The notes beneath the pieces are model-generated. The model was given only the letters and a program-made list of their open reading frames with translations, was not told where the DNA came from and did not search any database. From CAWJPW01 sp963844845 (GTDB lineage: Bacteria > Acidobacteriota > Thermoanaerobaculia > Thermoanaerobaculales > Sulfomarinibacteraceae): DNA of 64,000 bases. This document shows, in pieces, positions 10,043 to 19,683 of the stretch; the first letter of the stretch is position 1, and each line of letters starts with the position of its first letter. The position numbers and the translations under genes are program-made. The DNA is taken from assembly GCA_963844845.1 (NCBI GenBank), contig CAWJPW010000003.1:248001-312000 (forward strand). The letters run 5' to 3'.

Positions 10043-12768
10043 CGCTGGACAAGACGGTCTACGCCTTTGGCGGCGGCACTGCCGACGGCCGCACCGACAT
10101 GAAGAACCTGCTGGGCGGCAAGGGCGCCAACCTGGCCGAGATGGCCAACCTGGGCATCCCGGTGCCGGCCGGCTTCACCATCACCACCGAAGTGTGCACC
10201 TACTTCATGAAGCACGACGGGACCTACCCCGACGGCCTCGAGGCGGCGGTGGACACCGCCCTGGGCCGGGTCGAGGAGATCATGGGCATGAGCTTCGGCG
10301 ACGGCAACAACCCGCTGCTGGTCTCGGTGCGCTCGGGCGCCCGCTAGTCGATGCCCGGCATGATGGAGACGGTGCTCAACGTCGGCCTGTGCTCCGCCAC
10401 GATTCCCGGGCTGGTGGCAAGACCGGCAACGAGCGCTTCGTCTACGACGCCTACCGCCGCCTGATCACGATGTACTCCGACGTGGTGATGGAGAAGGCCG
10501 AAGGCATCGAGCCCGCCGAGGGCCAGGGCATCCGCGTGCAGCTCGACCGCATGCTCGACGGGATGAAGGAGGCCAAGGGCTACAAGTTCGACACCGACCT
10601 GACGGCCGCCGACCTCAAGGAGCTGTGCGAGCACTACAAGGCCAAGGTCAAGGAGGTCCTCGGCCGCGACTTCCCCGACGACGCCCGGGAGCAGCTTTGG
10701 GGCGGCATCGGCGCCGTCTTCAAGAGTCTGGAACGGCAGCCGCGCGGTCTCCTACCGCCGCATCGAGGGCATTCCCGACGAATGGGGCACCGCCGTGCAA
10801 CGTGCAGACCATGGTCTTCGGCAACATGGGCGACGACTCGGCCACCGGCGTGGCCTTCACCCGCAACCCGGCCACCGGCGAGAACAAGTTCTACGGCGAG
10901 TGGCTGGTCAACGCCCAGGGCGAGGACGTGGTGGCCGGCATCCGCACCCCCAACCCGCTGAACGAAGAGACCAAGAACGACCAGAACCAGCACCTGCCCT
11001 CGCTCCAGGTGGCGATGCCCGACGTCTACCGGCAGCTGGTCGACATCCGCAACAAGCTGGAGCACCACTACCACGACATGCAGGACATCGAGTTCACCAT
11101 CCAGGACGGGTCGCCTCTACATGCTGCAGATGCCGCAACGGCAAGCGCACCGGCACCGCCGCCCTGAACATGGCCATGGACATGCTCGACGAGGGGCTGA
11201 TCGACGAGGAGGACGCGCCGTCATGCGTCGTCAAGCCGAGCCAGCTCGACGAGCTGCTGCACCCGATCGTCGACCCCGCCGCCGAGAAGGACGCCGTCGC
11301 CCTCGCCAAGGGGCTGCCGGCCGGCCCCGGCGGCGCCTGCGGCCAGATCGTCTTCACCTCCGACGACGCCGTGCGCTGGGCCAAGGAGGGCGAAGAAGGT
11401 CATCCTGGTGCGCGAAGAGACCAACCCCGAGGACGTCGAGGGGATGCGGGCCGCCGAGGGCATCCTCACCGCCCGCGGCGGCATGACCAGCCACGCCGCC
11501 CTGGTCGCCCGCGGCTGGGGCAAGTGCTGCATCGTCGGCGCCGGCGACCTGAAGATCGACGTCCACGCCAAGACCATCACGGCGGAGGGGACGACCCTCA
11601 AGGAGGGCGACGTGGTCACGCTCAACGGCACCAGGGGCCTGGTCTACGCCGGCCAGCTGGCGATGATCGACGCCACCGAGAACCCCCGCTTCCAGGACTT
11701 CATGGAGCTGGTCGACAGCCATCCGGGTGCTCAAGGTGCGCACCAACGCCGACACGCCCGACGACGCCACGACTGCGCGCGGCTTCGGCGCCGAGGGCAT
11801 CGGCCTGTTCCGCACCGAGCACATGTTCTACGGCAAGGGCTCGGAGCAGCCGCTGTTCCTCCTGCGCAAGATGATCCTCTCCTCGTCGGAGGCCGAGCGC
11901 AAGGCCGCCATCGACGAGCTCTTCCCCTTCGTCAAGAAGGACATCAAGGCGACGCTGGAGGTGATGGACGGGCTGCCGGTGACCATCCGCCTGCTCGATC
12001 CGCCGCTGCACGAGTTCGTGCCCAATGACCCGAGGAGCGGGCCAGGCTGGCCGAGGCGCTGGGCATCGCTCCGCAGGAGCTCGACCGCCGCGGCGACGAC
12101 CTGCACGAGTCCAACCCCATGATGGGCCACCGCGGCGTGCGTCTGGGCATCACCTACCCCGAGGTCTCCGAGATGCAGATCCGCGCCATCTTCGAGGCGC
12201 CGCCGAGCTGCGGCGCGAGGGCACCGAGGTCTTCCCCGAGATCATGGTGCCGGTGATCTGCCACGTGGCCGAGCTGGACGATCAGAAGAAGCTCGCCATG
12301 CGCGTGCACGACGAGGTTTGCAAGGCCACCGGGGTCGACGGCATCGACCACCTGTACGGCACCATGATCGAGATCCCCCGCGCCGCCCTCACCGCCGACC
12401 AGATGGCCCGCAGCGCCGAGTTCTTCTCCTTCGGCACCAACGACCTCACGCAGATGACCTTCGGCTTCTGCCGCGACGACATCGGCGGCTTCCTGCCCGA
12501 GTACCTGGACAAGAAGATCCTCGCAGCCGACCCCTTCCAGACGATCGACCAGGAGGGCGTCGGCCAGCTGATCGAGGTTGGCATCGAGCGCGGCCGGAAG
12601 ACCCGGCCCGACCTCAAGATCGGCATCTGCGGCGAGCACGGCGGCGAGGCCTCGTCGGTGGAGTTCTGTCACCAGGTGGGGCTGAACTACGTAAGCTGCT
12701 CGCCCTTCCGGGTGCCCATCGCCCGGCTGGCGGCGGCCCAGGCCCAGCTCAACCACCCGCGGAAGTAG
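10039..12768 (+). pseudogene. ppdK: Pyruvate, phosphate dikinase, broken by nine frameshifts and one stop
   Basis: PPDK interconverts pyruvate + ATP + Pi with PEP + AMP + PPi. All domains are present in order: N-terminal nucleotide-binding ([24 protein letters not shown]), swivelling domain with the phosphohistidine motif GGMTSHAALVARG near 11483, and C-terminal PEP-binding domain with GICGEHGGE near 12625. Reading requires a TAG skip at 10345-10347, one-base gains near 10727, 10796, 11110, 11130, 11392 and 11720, and one-base losses near 10418, 12033 and 12199. The net change is a multiple of three, so start and stop share a frame. Protein sequence between lesions shows no decay, so this is either a very recent pseudogene or local sequence error. 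Confidence 0.85.
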
Positions 12769-12770
12769 CC

Positions 12771-13424
12771 ATGAGCCGCTACGCCGTCATCGGGCTCGGC
12801 CGATTCGGCTCCACCCTGGCACGCCAGCTCTACCAGGGCGGGCACGAGGTCATCGGCATCGACATCAAGCCAGAGCTGGTCCAGGCGCTGCGCGACGACG
12901 TCACCCAGGCGGTGGTGGTGGACGTGCGCGAGAAGCTCAAGCTGCGCGCCCTCGGCCTCAAGGACGTGGACGTTGCCATCGTCTCGGTGGGGGAGCACCT
13001 GGAGGCCTCGACGCTGGCGGCCTTCTACCTGCACGAGCTTGGTGTGAAGGTGGTGGCGCGCGCCGTCAACCCGGACCACGGCCGGATCCTCGAGGCCATC
13101 GGAGTGGACGAGGTGATCTACCCCGAGCGCGACATGGCGCTGCGGCTCGCCGACCGCCTCGTCCACCCCAACCTGCTGGACTACGTCTCGCTGGGCCCGG
13201 AGTACTCGGTGATGGAGGTGGCGGTGCCCGGCTCGTTCCTGGGCAAGACCCTCGAAGACATGCGCATCCGTAATCGCTACAACATCCAGGTGGTGGCCAT
13301 CCGCGACGCCCTCACCGACTCCATCAATCTCCTGCCCCAGGCCGGCGACGTGCTCAAGGACTCGGACGTCCTGGTGGTGCTCGGGGCTCGCGGCGACCTC
13401 GAGAAGTTCCGTGAGGTGAGCTAG
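12771..13424 (+). CDS. TrkA/KtrA-type potassium uptake regulatory protein (RCK)
   Basis: A 217-residue cytoplasmic gating subunit for a Trk/Ktr potassium channel. Residues 1-120 form a TrkA-N Rossmann fold (YAVIGLGRFGSTLARQLY, with D25 after the second strand as the ribose-binding acid); residues 135-217 form a TrkA-C domain (GPEYSVMEVAVPGSFLGKTL). Start ATG 12771 is 2 bases after the ppdK stop. No membrane subunit (ktrB/trkH) is present in the window. The next gene starts directly after its stop. Confidence 0.9.
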   Translation: MSRYAVIGLGRFGSTLARQLYQGGHEVIGIDIKPELVQALRDDVTQAVVVDVREKLKLRALGLKDVDVAIVSVGEHLEASTLAAFYLHELGVKVVARAVNPDHGRILEAIGVDEVIYPERDMALRLADRLVHPNLLDYVSLGPEYSVMEVAVPGSFLGKTLEDMRIRNRYNIQVVAIRDALTDSINLLPQAGDVLKDSDVLVVLGARGDLEKFREVS

Positions 13425-14084
13425 GTGACAGGCAGTGGAAGGGGCGTGCTGTTCATCGTCTCGTCGCCCTCGGGCGGCGGCAAGACGACCCTCATCAAGG
13501 AGACGATGAAACGCCTCGCCGGGCACGGTGTGGAGGCGTACTTCTCGGTCTCGCACACCACCCGGGCGCCCCGGCCCGCCGAGGTGGACGGCCGCGACTA
13601 CCACTTCGTCGACCCGGCCGCCTTCGCGGAGATGGTCCACCGGGGTGAGTTCCTGGAGTGGGCGGAGTACGCTGGCAACCTCTACGGCACCTCCCGAGCC
13701 GAGGTGGAAGGCCGGCTCGAGGCGGGGGTGGACGTCTTCCTGGACATCGAGGTGCAGGGAGCGCAGCAGGTCAAGACGTCGGTGCCCGGGGCAGTGAAGA
13801 TGTTCATCTACCCACCGTCGTTCGATGAGCTCAAGCGCCGCCTCCAACAGCGTCGCCAGGATGCACCTGACGCCATCCGCCGGCGACTCCAGGTGGCGCT
13901 GCGCGAGTTCGCGGTGGCCGGTGAGTTCGACTATGCTATTATCAACGACCGCCTGGAAGAGGCGGTCGATGTCGTGCTCGGCATCTGCCTCGCCGAGCAC
14001 CATGTCCCTGAACGCATGAAGCCCCGACTGGACGCCATTCGCGAGGCGTTCCAGGGTGCCCTGGAGAAGGACGTCAACGCATGA
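13425..14084 (+). CDS. gmk: Guanylate kinase
   Basis: Phosphorylates GMP to GDP. The 219 residues contain the P-loop SSPSGGGKTT (residues 13-22), the GMP-binding SVSHTTRAPRPAEVDGRDYHF and YGTSRAEVE segments, and DIEVQGAQQVK. Start GTG 13425 follows the previous stop without a gap. The stop overlaps rpoZ (ATGA). The gmk-rpoZ-coaBC order is widely conserved and supports all three calls. P-loop SGGGK differs from the common SGVGK but keeps the glycine spacing. Confidence 0.95.
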   Translation: MTGSGRGVLFIVSSPSGGGKTTLIKETMKRLAGHGVEAYFSVSHTTRAPRPAEVDGRDYHFVDPAAFAEMVHRGEFLEWAEYAGNLYGTSRAEVEGRLEAGVDVFLDIEVQGAQQVKTSVPGAVKMFIYPPSFDELKRRLQQRRQDAPDAIRRRLQVALREFAVAGEFDYAIINDRLEEAVDVVLGICLAEHHVPERMKPRLDAIREAFQGALEKDVNA

Positions 14085-14698
14085 TTCAGCTGCCCGTAGG
14101 TTTCGACTCCATGTTCCGCTACATCACGGTGGTCTCCCAACGCGCCGAGCAGCTCATCACCGGGGCCAAGCCGCGCATCGAGAGCCGCCACAAGAAGTCG
14201 ACCCTCATCGCCCAGGACGAGGTCGACGGTGGCCTCGTGAGCTGGCGCATCCTCACCCCCGAGGAGCTCGAAGCGCAACGCCAGGCCATGGTGGAGCAGT
14301 TCCGCACCGAGGTCAGCGCCGACGCGGTGCCGCGCCAAGTGCGCGACGTGCTGCCCACCGGCGGGACGGCGGAGGCGCCTGAAGAGGCTGTGGCGAGCCC
14401 CGAGGTCGAGGAGGACGAGCTCGCGCGCCTGCAGCGGCTGCTCGGCATCCGCGGCCCGGTGGACGCGGCGCCTGGGCTTGACGTGGACGTCGAAGAGATC
14501 GAGGAGGAGGCCGCGGTCAAGGGCGTCGGGCCTGCCGAAGCCGAGGACGATGCCTCCGACGACGAAGACGACGACCACGAGGACGAGGAGCCCGCGGCGC
14601 TCGAGGGGGGCGACGAGGAGACCCTCGACCTCGACGAGGACGAGGAGGCCGAAGAGGTCGAGGACTTCGGCTCGGACGAGGTCGAGGAGGAGGACTGA
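14081..14698 (+). CDS. rpoZ: RNA polymerase omega subunit with a long acidic C-terminal extension
   Basis: Residues 1-60 match omega (MFRYITVVSQRAEQLITGAKPRIE), which stabilises beta' folding in RNA polymerase. Family members are usually 70-110 residues; this one has 205. After residue about 110 the chain is low-complexity and strongly acidic, with long Asp/Glu runs (DDASDDEDDDHEDEE, ETLDLDEDEEAEEVED) and almost no basic residues. Position between gmk and coaBC supports the call. The tail's function is unknown; it could be a disordered chaperone-like or DNA-mimic segment (inference). Confidence 0.85.
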   Translation: MIQLPVGFDSMFRYITVVSQRAEQLITGAKPRIESRHKKSTLIAQDEVDGGLVSWRILTPEELEAQRQAMVEQFRTEVSADAVPRQVRDVLPTGGTAEAPEEAVASPEVEEDELARLQRLLGIRGPVDAAPGLDVDVEEIEEEAAVKGVGPAEAEDDASDDEDDDHEDEEPAALEGGDEETLDLDEDEEAEEVEDFGSDEVEEED

Positions 14699-14705
14699 GC
14701 CGCCG

Positions 14706-15923
14706 ATGCAGGGTCGGGTGGTCCTCGGCGTCAGCGGAGGCATCGCTGCCTTCAAGGCGCTGGAGGTTCTGCGCGAGCTGGTGAAGGCAGGCTGTCGGGT
14801 GCGGGTGCTCATGACCCGTCATGCCACCGAGTTCGTCCACCCCCGGTCATTTGCGGTCCTCTCGGGTCATCCGGTCGAGGTCGACCAGTGGGACCACCCG
14901 CATGGTGCCGGGGTCGACCACGTCGAGCTCTCCCACTGGGCGGATCTCCTCCTGGTGGTGCCCGCCACCGCCAACGTGCTCGGCAAGATGGCGGCCGGCA
15001 TCGCCGACGACGCCCTCACCACCTACTACCTCGCCCACCGCCGTACGGTGCTGGTGGCGCCCACCATGAACACCGTCATGTGGCAGCAGCCGGCCGTCCA
15101 GGACTCCCTCAAGACCCTGCGCCAGCGCACCGTGCACGTGGCCGAGCCCGAGCTCGGGGTGCTCGCCTGCGGCGACGTGGGCGAGGGGCGACTGGCCGTC
15201 CCCGAGCGCATCGTGCACGAAGCCATGGCGCTGTTGCCCCGGCGTGGAGCGCTGGCGGGTCTGCGTGTGCTGGTGTCGGCCGGCCCCACGCGGGAGCGCG
15301 TGGACCTGGTGCGGGTGCTTGGCAACCGCTCATCGGGGCGCATGGGCGTCGCCGTGGCGGTGGCGGCGCGCGATCTGGGCGCTACGGTGACGCTGCTGCA
15401 CGGCCCTCTGGCGGTGCCCGCGCCGCCGGGGGTAAAGACCGTGCCCGCCGAGAGCTCGGCCACCATGGGCGAGGCCCTGGACCGCCTCGCCCCCACAGTG
15501 GACGCCGTCTTCCTGGCCGCCGCCGTGGCCGACTTCCGCCCGTCGCGGCCGGCCGCCGGCAAGATGGACCGCCGCGAGGGCGCGACCTCCATCCAGCTCG
15601 AGGCGGTGCCCGACCTCGCCGCCCGGGTGGGCGCGCTGGCCGAGCGACCGTACCTGGTGGTCTTCTCGGCCGAGACCGGGGTCAGGAACGAGCGGGCTCT
15701 CGCGAAGATGCATGCCAAGGGCGCCGACGCGGTGATCCTCAACGATGTGAGCCGCCCGGACACCGGCATGGAGGCGGCCGAGAACGAGGTGTGGATCCTC
15801 TCGGCGGCGGGCCGCGAGCAGCACGTCGCCCGCGCCGCCAAGGAGACGATCGCCAGGGAGATCCTCCTCGGCCTCGCCGGGGAGATGCTCGCCCACCGAC
15901 CGCTCGGCGGGTCAAGAGCGTAG
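14706..15923 (+). CDS. coaBC: Bifunctional phosphopantothenoylcysteine decarboxylase / phosphopantothenate--cysteine ligase
   Basis: A 405-residue enzyme for two steps of coenzyme A synthesis. The CoaC half (residues 1-180) has GVSGGIAAFKALEVLREL, the PTMNTVMW substrate motif and the catalytic Cys in CGDVGEGRL. The CoaB half has SAGPTRERVDLVRVLGNRSSGRMG, AAAVADFRP and a KMDRREG lysine segment. Start ATG 14706 is 7 bases after the rpoZ stop; the open frame upstream belongs to the rpoZ shadow. It shares a pathway with the ACP encoded at 500-742, which needs the phosphopantetheine made from CoA. Confidence 0.95.
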   Translation: MQGRVVLGVSGGIAAFKALEVLRELVKAGCRVRVLMTRHATEFVHPRSFAVLSGHPVEVDQWDHPHGAGVDHVELSHWADLLLVVPATANVLGKMAAGIADDALTTYYLAHRRTVLVAPTMNTVMWQQPAVQDSLKTLRQRTVHVAEPELGVLACGDVGEGRLAVPERIVHEAMALLPRRGALAGLRVLVSAGPTRERVDLVRVLGNRSSGRMGVAVAVAARDLGATVTLLHGPLAVPAPPGVKTVPAESSATMGEALDRLAPTVDAVFLAAAVADFRPSRPAAGKMDRREGATSIQLEAVPDLAARVGALAERPYLVVFSAETGVRNERALAKMHAKGADAVILNDVSRPDTGMEAAENEVWILSAAGREQHVARAAKETIAREILLGLAGEMLAHRPLGGSRA

Positions 15924-16056
15924 GGCCCGCCCGCCCCGCGTGGTGAGGCAGGCGAGGCTCCTTGGCGGAGCCCGGGAAGCGAGGTCCTCCAGGACCGCGA
16001 GCGGCGCGTTGGGCGCGAACCCGCACCAGCACGTAGGCCTGCGGCTCCGGCGGTGC

Positions 16057-16062
16057 TACCCT
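16057..16062 (+). promoter_or_regulatory. -10 hexamer of a probable leaderless transcript (uracil-DNA glycosylase)
   Basis: TACCCT ends 6 bases before GTG 16069; no Shine-Dalgarno sequence is present. Confidence 0.45.
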
Positions 16063-16068
16063 TTTTCG

Positions 16069-16740
16069 GTGCAGCATCGCGACCTCGTCCGCTTTCTCTC
16101 CGAGCTGGGCTGGAGCGACCCGGTCGAGGTCTCTGCGCCGCCAGCCGTGGTGGCCCCAGCCGACGCCGCGGACGGATCCCCGGCGGCGTGCGGCAGTCTC
16201 GACGAGCTCGCCGGACTGGTGGAAGGGTGTGACCGCTGTGCCCTCAGTCGGGGCCGGCGCACCGTGGTGTTCGGTGAGGGCGCCTCTGATGCTGGGTTGA
16301 TGTTCATCGGCGAGGGCCCGGGAGCCGAGGAGGACCGCACCGGCCGCCCCTTCGTGGGCCAGGCCGGACAGCTGCTGGATGCGATGATCGCTGCGCTGGG
16401 CCTCGCCCGCGAACAGGTTTTCATCGCCAACGTGGTCAAGTGCCGTCCCCCGGGCAACCGCGATCCGCAACCGGAGGAGATGGCCGCCTGCGCGGCCTAC
16501 CTCGATCGCCAGGTCCAGCTCATCGCACCGCGGGTCGTCGTCGCGCTGGGCCGCATCTCGGCGCGCCGCCTCACCGGTACCGACAAGCCCATGCGCGCTC
16601 TTCGCGGCCGCTGGTCCAGCTACCGCGGCGTGCCCCTGCTCGCCACCTACCACCCGGCCTACCTGCTGCGCAACCCCATCGACAAGCGCCTCGCCTGGGC
16701 CGACCTCAAGATGGTGAGAGCCAAGCTGGCGGAGGAGTAG
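16069..16740 (+). CDS. Uracil-DNA glycosylase, family 4 (4Fe-4S)
   Basis: Removes uracil from DNA in base excision repair. The 223 residues carry the family-4 motifs GEGPGAEEDRTGRPFVGQAG and HPAYLLRNP, and four Cys for the iron-sulfur cluster (CDRC near residue 52, C of VVKCRPPGNRDP, and the later CAAYL). Start GTG 16069 is preferred: homology begins just after it and a TACCCT hexamer lies 6 bases upstream, whereas the longer frame from 15940 encodes low-complexity sequence. A short non-conserved N-terminal stretch precedes the Cys motif. Bases 15924-16068 hold no gene. Confidence 0.93.
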   Translation: MQHRDLVRFLSELGWSDPVEVSAPPAVVAPADAADGSPAACGSLDELAGLVEGCDRCALSRGRRTVVFGEGASDAGLMFIGEGPGAEEDRTGRPFVGQAGQLLDAMIAALGLAREQVFIANVVKCRPPGNRDPQPEEMAACAAYLDRQVQLIAPRVVVALGRISARRLTGTDKPMRALRGRWSSYRGVPLLATYHPAYLLRNPIDKRLAWADLKMVRAKLAEE

Positions 16741-16822
16741 GCAAGCCAGCACCGCCAGGGGTGTGACCCGCCGCCGTGCAGCGATGCGCACGGGAGAGAG
16801 CCCTCCGTCCGGTTCTTCTGCC

Positions 16823-16853
16823 GCCGCCCGAGCCGTGCCGTGGCTCGGGCGGC
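16823..16853. terminator. Hairpin between convergent udg and hflC
   Basis: A 12-bp perfect stem GCCGCCCGAGCC / GGCTCGGGCGGC with a 7-base loop. It sits between two convergent genes. Neither side has a clear T-run, so termination is inferred from position. Confidence 0.5.
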
Positions 16854-16880
16854 AATCGCAGTCTGCGCTGCGGCATGCAC

Positions 16881-17807
16881 CTACTTGGAGCTCTCCATGT
16901 ACTTGAGGAGCTCGCCGTTGGTGGAGAGCAGGAGGATGGTGTCCTTGTCAACGCTGCTCTTGAGCACGTCCATGCTCTTGATGAAGCGGTAGAGCTCTGG
17001 GTCCTTGTTGTACGCCTTGGCATAGATGTCGGCTGCCTCGGCGTCCGCCTTGCCCTTGATCTCCTGGGACTTGCGGTACGCCTCCGAGGTGATCGACTTG
17101 AGCTCTCGGTCCTTGTCACCATTGATCCGCGCCGCCTCGCCGGCGCCCTCGGAGCGGTACTGCTCGGCGATCCGCTGGCGCTCCGAGATCATCCGCGAGT
17201 ACACCTCCTTGCGCACCTCCTCCACGTAGTCGATGCGCTTGAAGCGGAAGTCGAGGATCTCGATCCCGAGGTCGGAGGTGCGGGCGGAGGCGGTGTCGAG
17301 GACCTCCTTCTGCAGCTCGGCTCGGCCGAACTGGATGTCCGGGGGCGCTTCCTCGCGCCCGATCTCGTCGGCGGCGAACTCGCGGTTGGAGGAGCGCACC
17401 ACCTCGATGAGCTTGTGCTTGGCGATGGTGTTGCGGGTCTCCCCGTCGAGGATGTCGTCGAGCCGCGACTGGGCGCCGCGCTCGTCGCGCAGCCGCTGGA
17501 AGAAGAGGAGCGGTTTGGTGATCCGCCAGCGCGCGTAGCTGTCTACCCAGATGAACCGCTTGTCCTTGGTGGGAACCTGGTTGGGGTCGCCGTCCCACTC
17601 CAGAAAGCGCTTGTCGAAGTAGTTGGCGCGCTGGAGGAAGGGCGTCTTGACGTGGAGGCCTGGGGTGGTGACTGGCTCGCCCACCGGCTTCCCGAACTGG
17701 GTGATGACCACCTGGGCCGTCTCGGGAACCACGTAGAAGGCTCCGCCGACCAGCAGCAGGGCGAGGATGGCGACGACGGCGACGACGGCGACGACGGCAG
17801 GCTTCAC
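16881..17807 (-). CDS. hflC: Protease modulator HflC
   Basis: A 308-residue band-7/stomatin membrane protein that with HflK forms a cage around FtsH protease. An N-terminal anchor (residues 4-27) is followed by a band-7 domain (VVPETAQVVITQFGKPVGEP, then WVDSYARWRITKP) and a coiled segment rich in Glu/Ala/Lys. The anchor's Val-Val-Ala repeats are encoded by a GACGACGGC microsatellite near 17770-17798. It overlaps hflK by 4 bases. It lies downstream of hflK in a two-gene operon, convergent with the glycosylase gene. Confidence 0.94.
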   Translation of the reverse strand: MKPAVVAVVAVVAILALLLVGGAFYVVPETAQVVITQFGKPVGEPVTTPGLHVKTPFLQRANYFDKRFLEWDGDPNQVPTKDKRFIWVDSYARWRITKPLLFFQRLRDERGAQSRLDDILDGETRNTIAKHKLIEVVRSSNREFAADEIGREEAPPDIQFGRAELQKEVLDTASARTSDLGIEILDFRFKRIDYVEEVRKEVYSRMISERQRIAEQYRSEGAGEAARINGDKDRELKSITSEAYRKSQEIKGKADAEAADIYAKAYNKDPELYRFIKSMDVLKSSVDKDTILLLSTNGELLKYMESSK

Positions 17808-18793
17808 GGCTTCACCTCCTGCCCATCCAGGGAGAGCAGCGGAATCACCCCCTTGAGGTCCGAGTCCAGCACGATCTTGCGGCGGGCGGCGGGGTAGACC
17901 GCCTGCATGGTCTCCAGGAAGATCCGCCGGCGCGTCACCTCGGGGGCGCGGCGGTAGGCTGCCAGGAGCTGGTCGAAGAGGGAGGCGTCGCCCTTGGCGC
18001 GGTTGACCCGGTCCACCGCGTAGCCTTCAGCCTGCTGGATGGTCTGCTGCGCCTCGCCGCGCGCCTTGGGAATCACTCGGTTGTACGCGGAGCGGGCCTC
18101 GTTGATGGCGCGCTCCTTCTCCTGCTGGGCCTGGTTGACCTCGTTGAAGGACGGCTTCACCGCATCCGGAGGATTGACGTCTTGAAGCACGATCTGCTCG
18201 ACGGTGATGCCGGTCTCGTACTGCTTGCAAAGCTTCTGCAGCCGCTCTTCCACTTCCGTAGCAATCTCCTGGCGGCCCACGGTGAGGACCTCGGCGACGC
18301 TACGATCGCCCACCACCGCCCGCATCACCGCCTCGTTCATGTCGCGGAAAGTCTTCTGCACGTTGCGGACGCGGAAGAGGAACTTGTAGGGGTCGTTCAC
18401 CCGGTACTGGGCGGTCCACTCCACCACCGCCACGTTGAGGTCGCCGGTGAGCATCAGCGACTCGTTGGCGAAGGTCGCTTTCGAGTACGTGGTGCGGACA
18501 CCGGCCCGCTCGGTGCGGAAGCCGAACTCCTCCTTGAGCTGACGCTGTACCGGCACCTTGAGCACCTGCTCGACCGGGTAGGGAAGCTTGAAGTTCAGCC
18601 CTGGCTTGGCCTCGCGTGTGTAGCGGCCGAAGCGCAGCACGAGACCGACCTCCTCGGGCTCGATCTGGAAGGCAGAGCTGAACAGGACCGCGACAACCAA
18701 CACGCCGATGACGATGCCGACGACGGTCCGCACTGGCGGTCGTGGTGCCCGGAAGCCGCCGAGGTCGATGACCCGGGGTCCGTTGTTGTCCAT
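17804..18793 (-). CDS. hflK: FtsH protease activity modulator HflK
   Basis: A 329-residue partner of HflC. An N-terminal membrane segment (residues 19-41) is followed by a band-7 domain (QIEPEEVGLVLRFGRY, GLNFKLPYPVEQVLKVPVQ) and a coiled C-terminal region (NEVNQAQQEKERAINEA). Start ATG 18793 is chosen for the GGAGGAGGAA site just upstream; the frame runs on upstream without homology. It is the first gene of hflKC. Confidence 0.94.
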   Translation of the reverse strand: MDNNGPRVIDLGGFRAPRPPVRTVVGIVIGVLVVAVLFSSAFQIEPEEVGLVLRFGRYTREAKPGLNFKLPYPVEQVLKVPVQRQLKEEFGFRTERAGVRTTYSKATFANESLMLTGDLNVAVVEWTAQYRVNDPYKFLFRVRNVQKTFRDMNEAVMRAVVGDRSVAEVLTVGRQEIATEVEERLQKLCKQYETGITVEQIVLQDVNPPDAVKPSFNEVNQAQQEKERAINEARSAYNRVIPKARGEAQQTIQQAEGYAVDRVNRAKGDASLFDQLLAAYRRAPEVTRRRIFLETMQAVYPAARRKIVLDSDLKGVIPLLSLDGQEVKP

Positions 18794-18893
18794 TGGTTCC
18801 TCCTCCTGCTGTCGTCTGTGCAACAGTCGTGGGGCTACTCTAACCGGGTTGGAAGGGTGCCACAAGGCAGTGGCGCCGCCGGGGTCCGTGGGC

Positions 18894-18899
18894 TATAGT
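18894..18899 (+). promoter_or_regulatory. -10 hexamer of a probable leaderless transcript
   Basis: TATAGT ends 6 bases before ATG 18906; no SD site is present. Confidence 0.5.
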
Positions 18900-18905
18900 G
18901 ATGTC

Positions 18906-19649
18906 ATGAGATGCCGATTCGCCGTTCTCGCCCTCGTGGCGGCAACTGCCGTGGTGGCGGCCGCGCGTCCGGCGCCGGCGACCGAGCGCTTCGTTCCGGT
19001 GGTGGCTCAGGTCCAGGGAGCCGACGGAAGCTACTGGAACACTGAGCTATGGGTGACGAACCTGTCGGGCGGCGTGGGCACCTATGCGGTCACCTTCCTG
19101 CCCTCGGGGGAGGACAACACGCGCGCTCTGCTCCGCGGCGGAGAGCCGGTGAGCCTCGGTACGGGCGAGACGGTGCACGTCAAGGACGTGGTGCCGCCCG
19201 GCAAGTCCGGCGCGCTGCGCGTGGTGGCCAGCGACGGGGTGGTCGTTACCTGCCGCCTCTTCAACGCCCATGGCCGAGGCTCGGTGGGCCAGATCGTCCC
19301 GGCGCTCACCACGGACCAGATGATCTCCCCGGGGACACGTGCCTACCTCGTGCCGCTCGTGCGTTCGGCGCAGTTTCGCACCAACGTCGGATTTTTCAAC
19401 CCCGGGACCAACCCCATCAAGATCCATGCGCAGGTGCTCAACGACCACGGCCGGGAAGCGGGCTGCGCCGAGTACACCCTGGGACCCGGGACTCAGTCCC
19501 AGATCAACGACTTTCTCCTCACGTTCAAGGTGACGCAGGCTGACGGCTATCAGGTGGTGCTCACCTCCGAGGGCCGCTTCGCCGCCTACGCCTCCATGGT
19601 GGATGCCCGCACCGGTGCCCCGACCCTCCTCCTCCCAGTCTTCGAGTAG
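18906..19649 (+). CDS. Secreted protein of unknown function
   Basis: A 247-residue protein with a signal peptide (RCRFAVLALVAATAVVAAARPAPA, cleavage near residue 26). The mature part is predicted beta-rich, with two similar-looking segments (FVPVVAQVQGADGSYWNTELWVTNLSG and LVPLVRSAQFRTNVGFFNPG), suggesting two beta-sandwich repeats each opening with a strand and a W/F-x-T-N motif. Start ATG 18906 is set by the TATAGT hexamer and the signal peptide. I do not recognise a characterised family. It stands alone, upstream of a tRNA gene. Confidence 0.75.
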   Translation: MRCRFAVLALVAATAVVAAARPAPATERFVPVVAQVQGADGSYWNTELWVTNLSGGVGTYAVTFLPSGEDNTRALLRGGEPVSLGTGETVHVKDVVPPGKSGALRVVASDGVVVTCRLFNAHGRGSVGQIVPALTTDQMISPGTRAYLVPLVRSAQFRTNVGFFNPGTNPIKIHAQVLNDHGREAGCAEYTLGPGTQSQINDFLLTFKVTQADGYQVVLTSEGRFAAYASMVDARTGAPTLLLPVFE

Positions 19650-19683
19650 CCAGCGCAGTCCGTTGCGCCGACCGAACCCTGAA

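Noticed and set aside
10345..10347. TAG read as pyrrolysine or another programmed recoding in ppdK
   Set aside because: Nine further frameshifts occur in the same gene, so a lesion or error explains it better than recoding.
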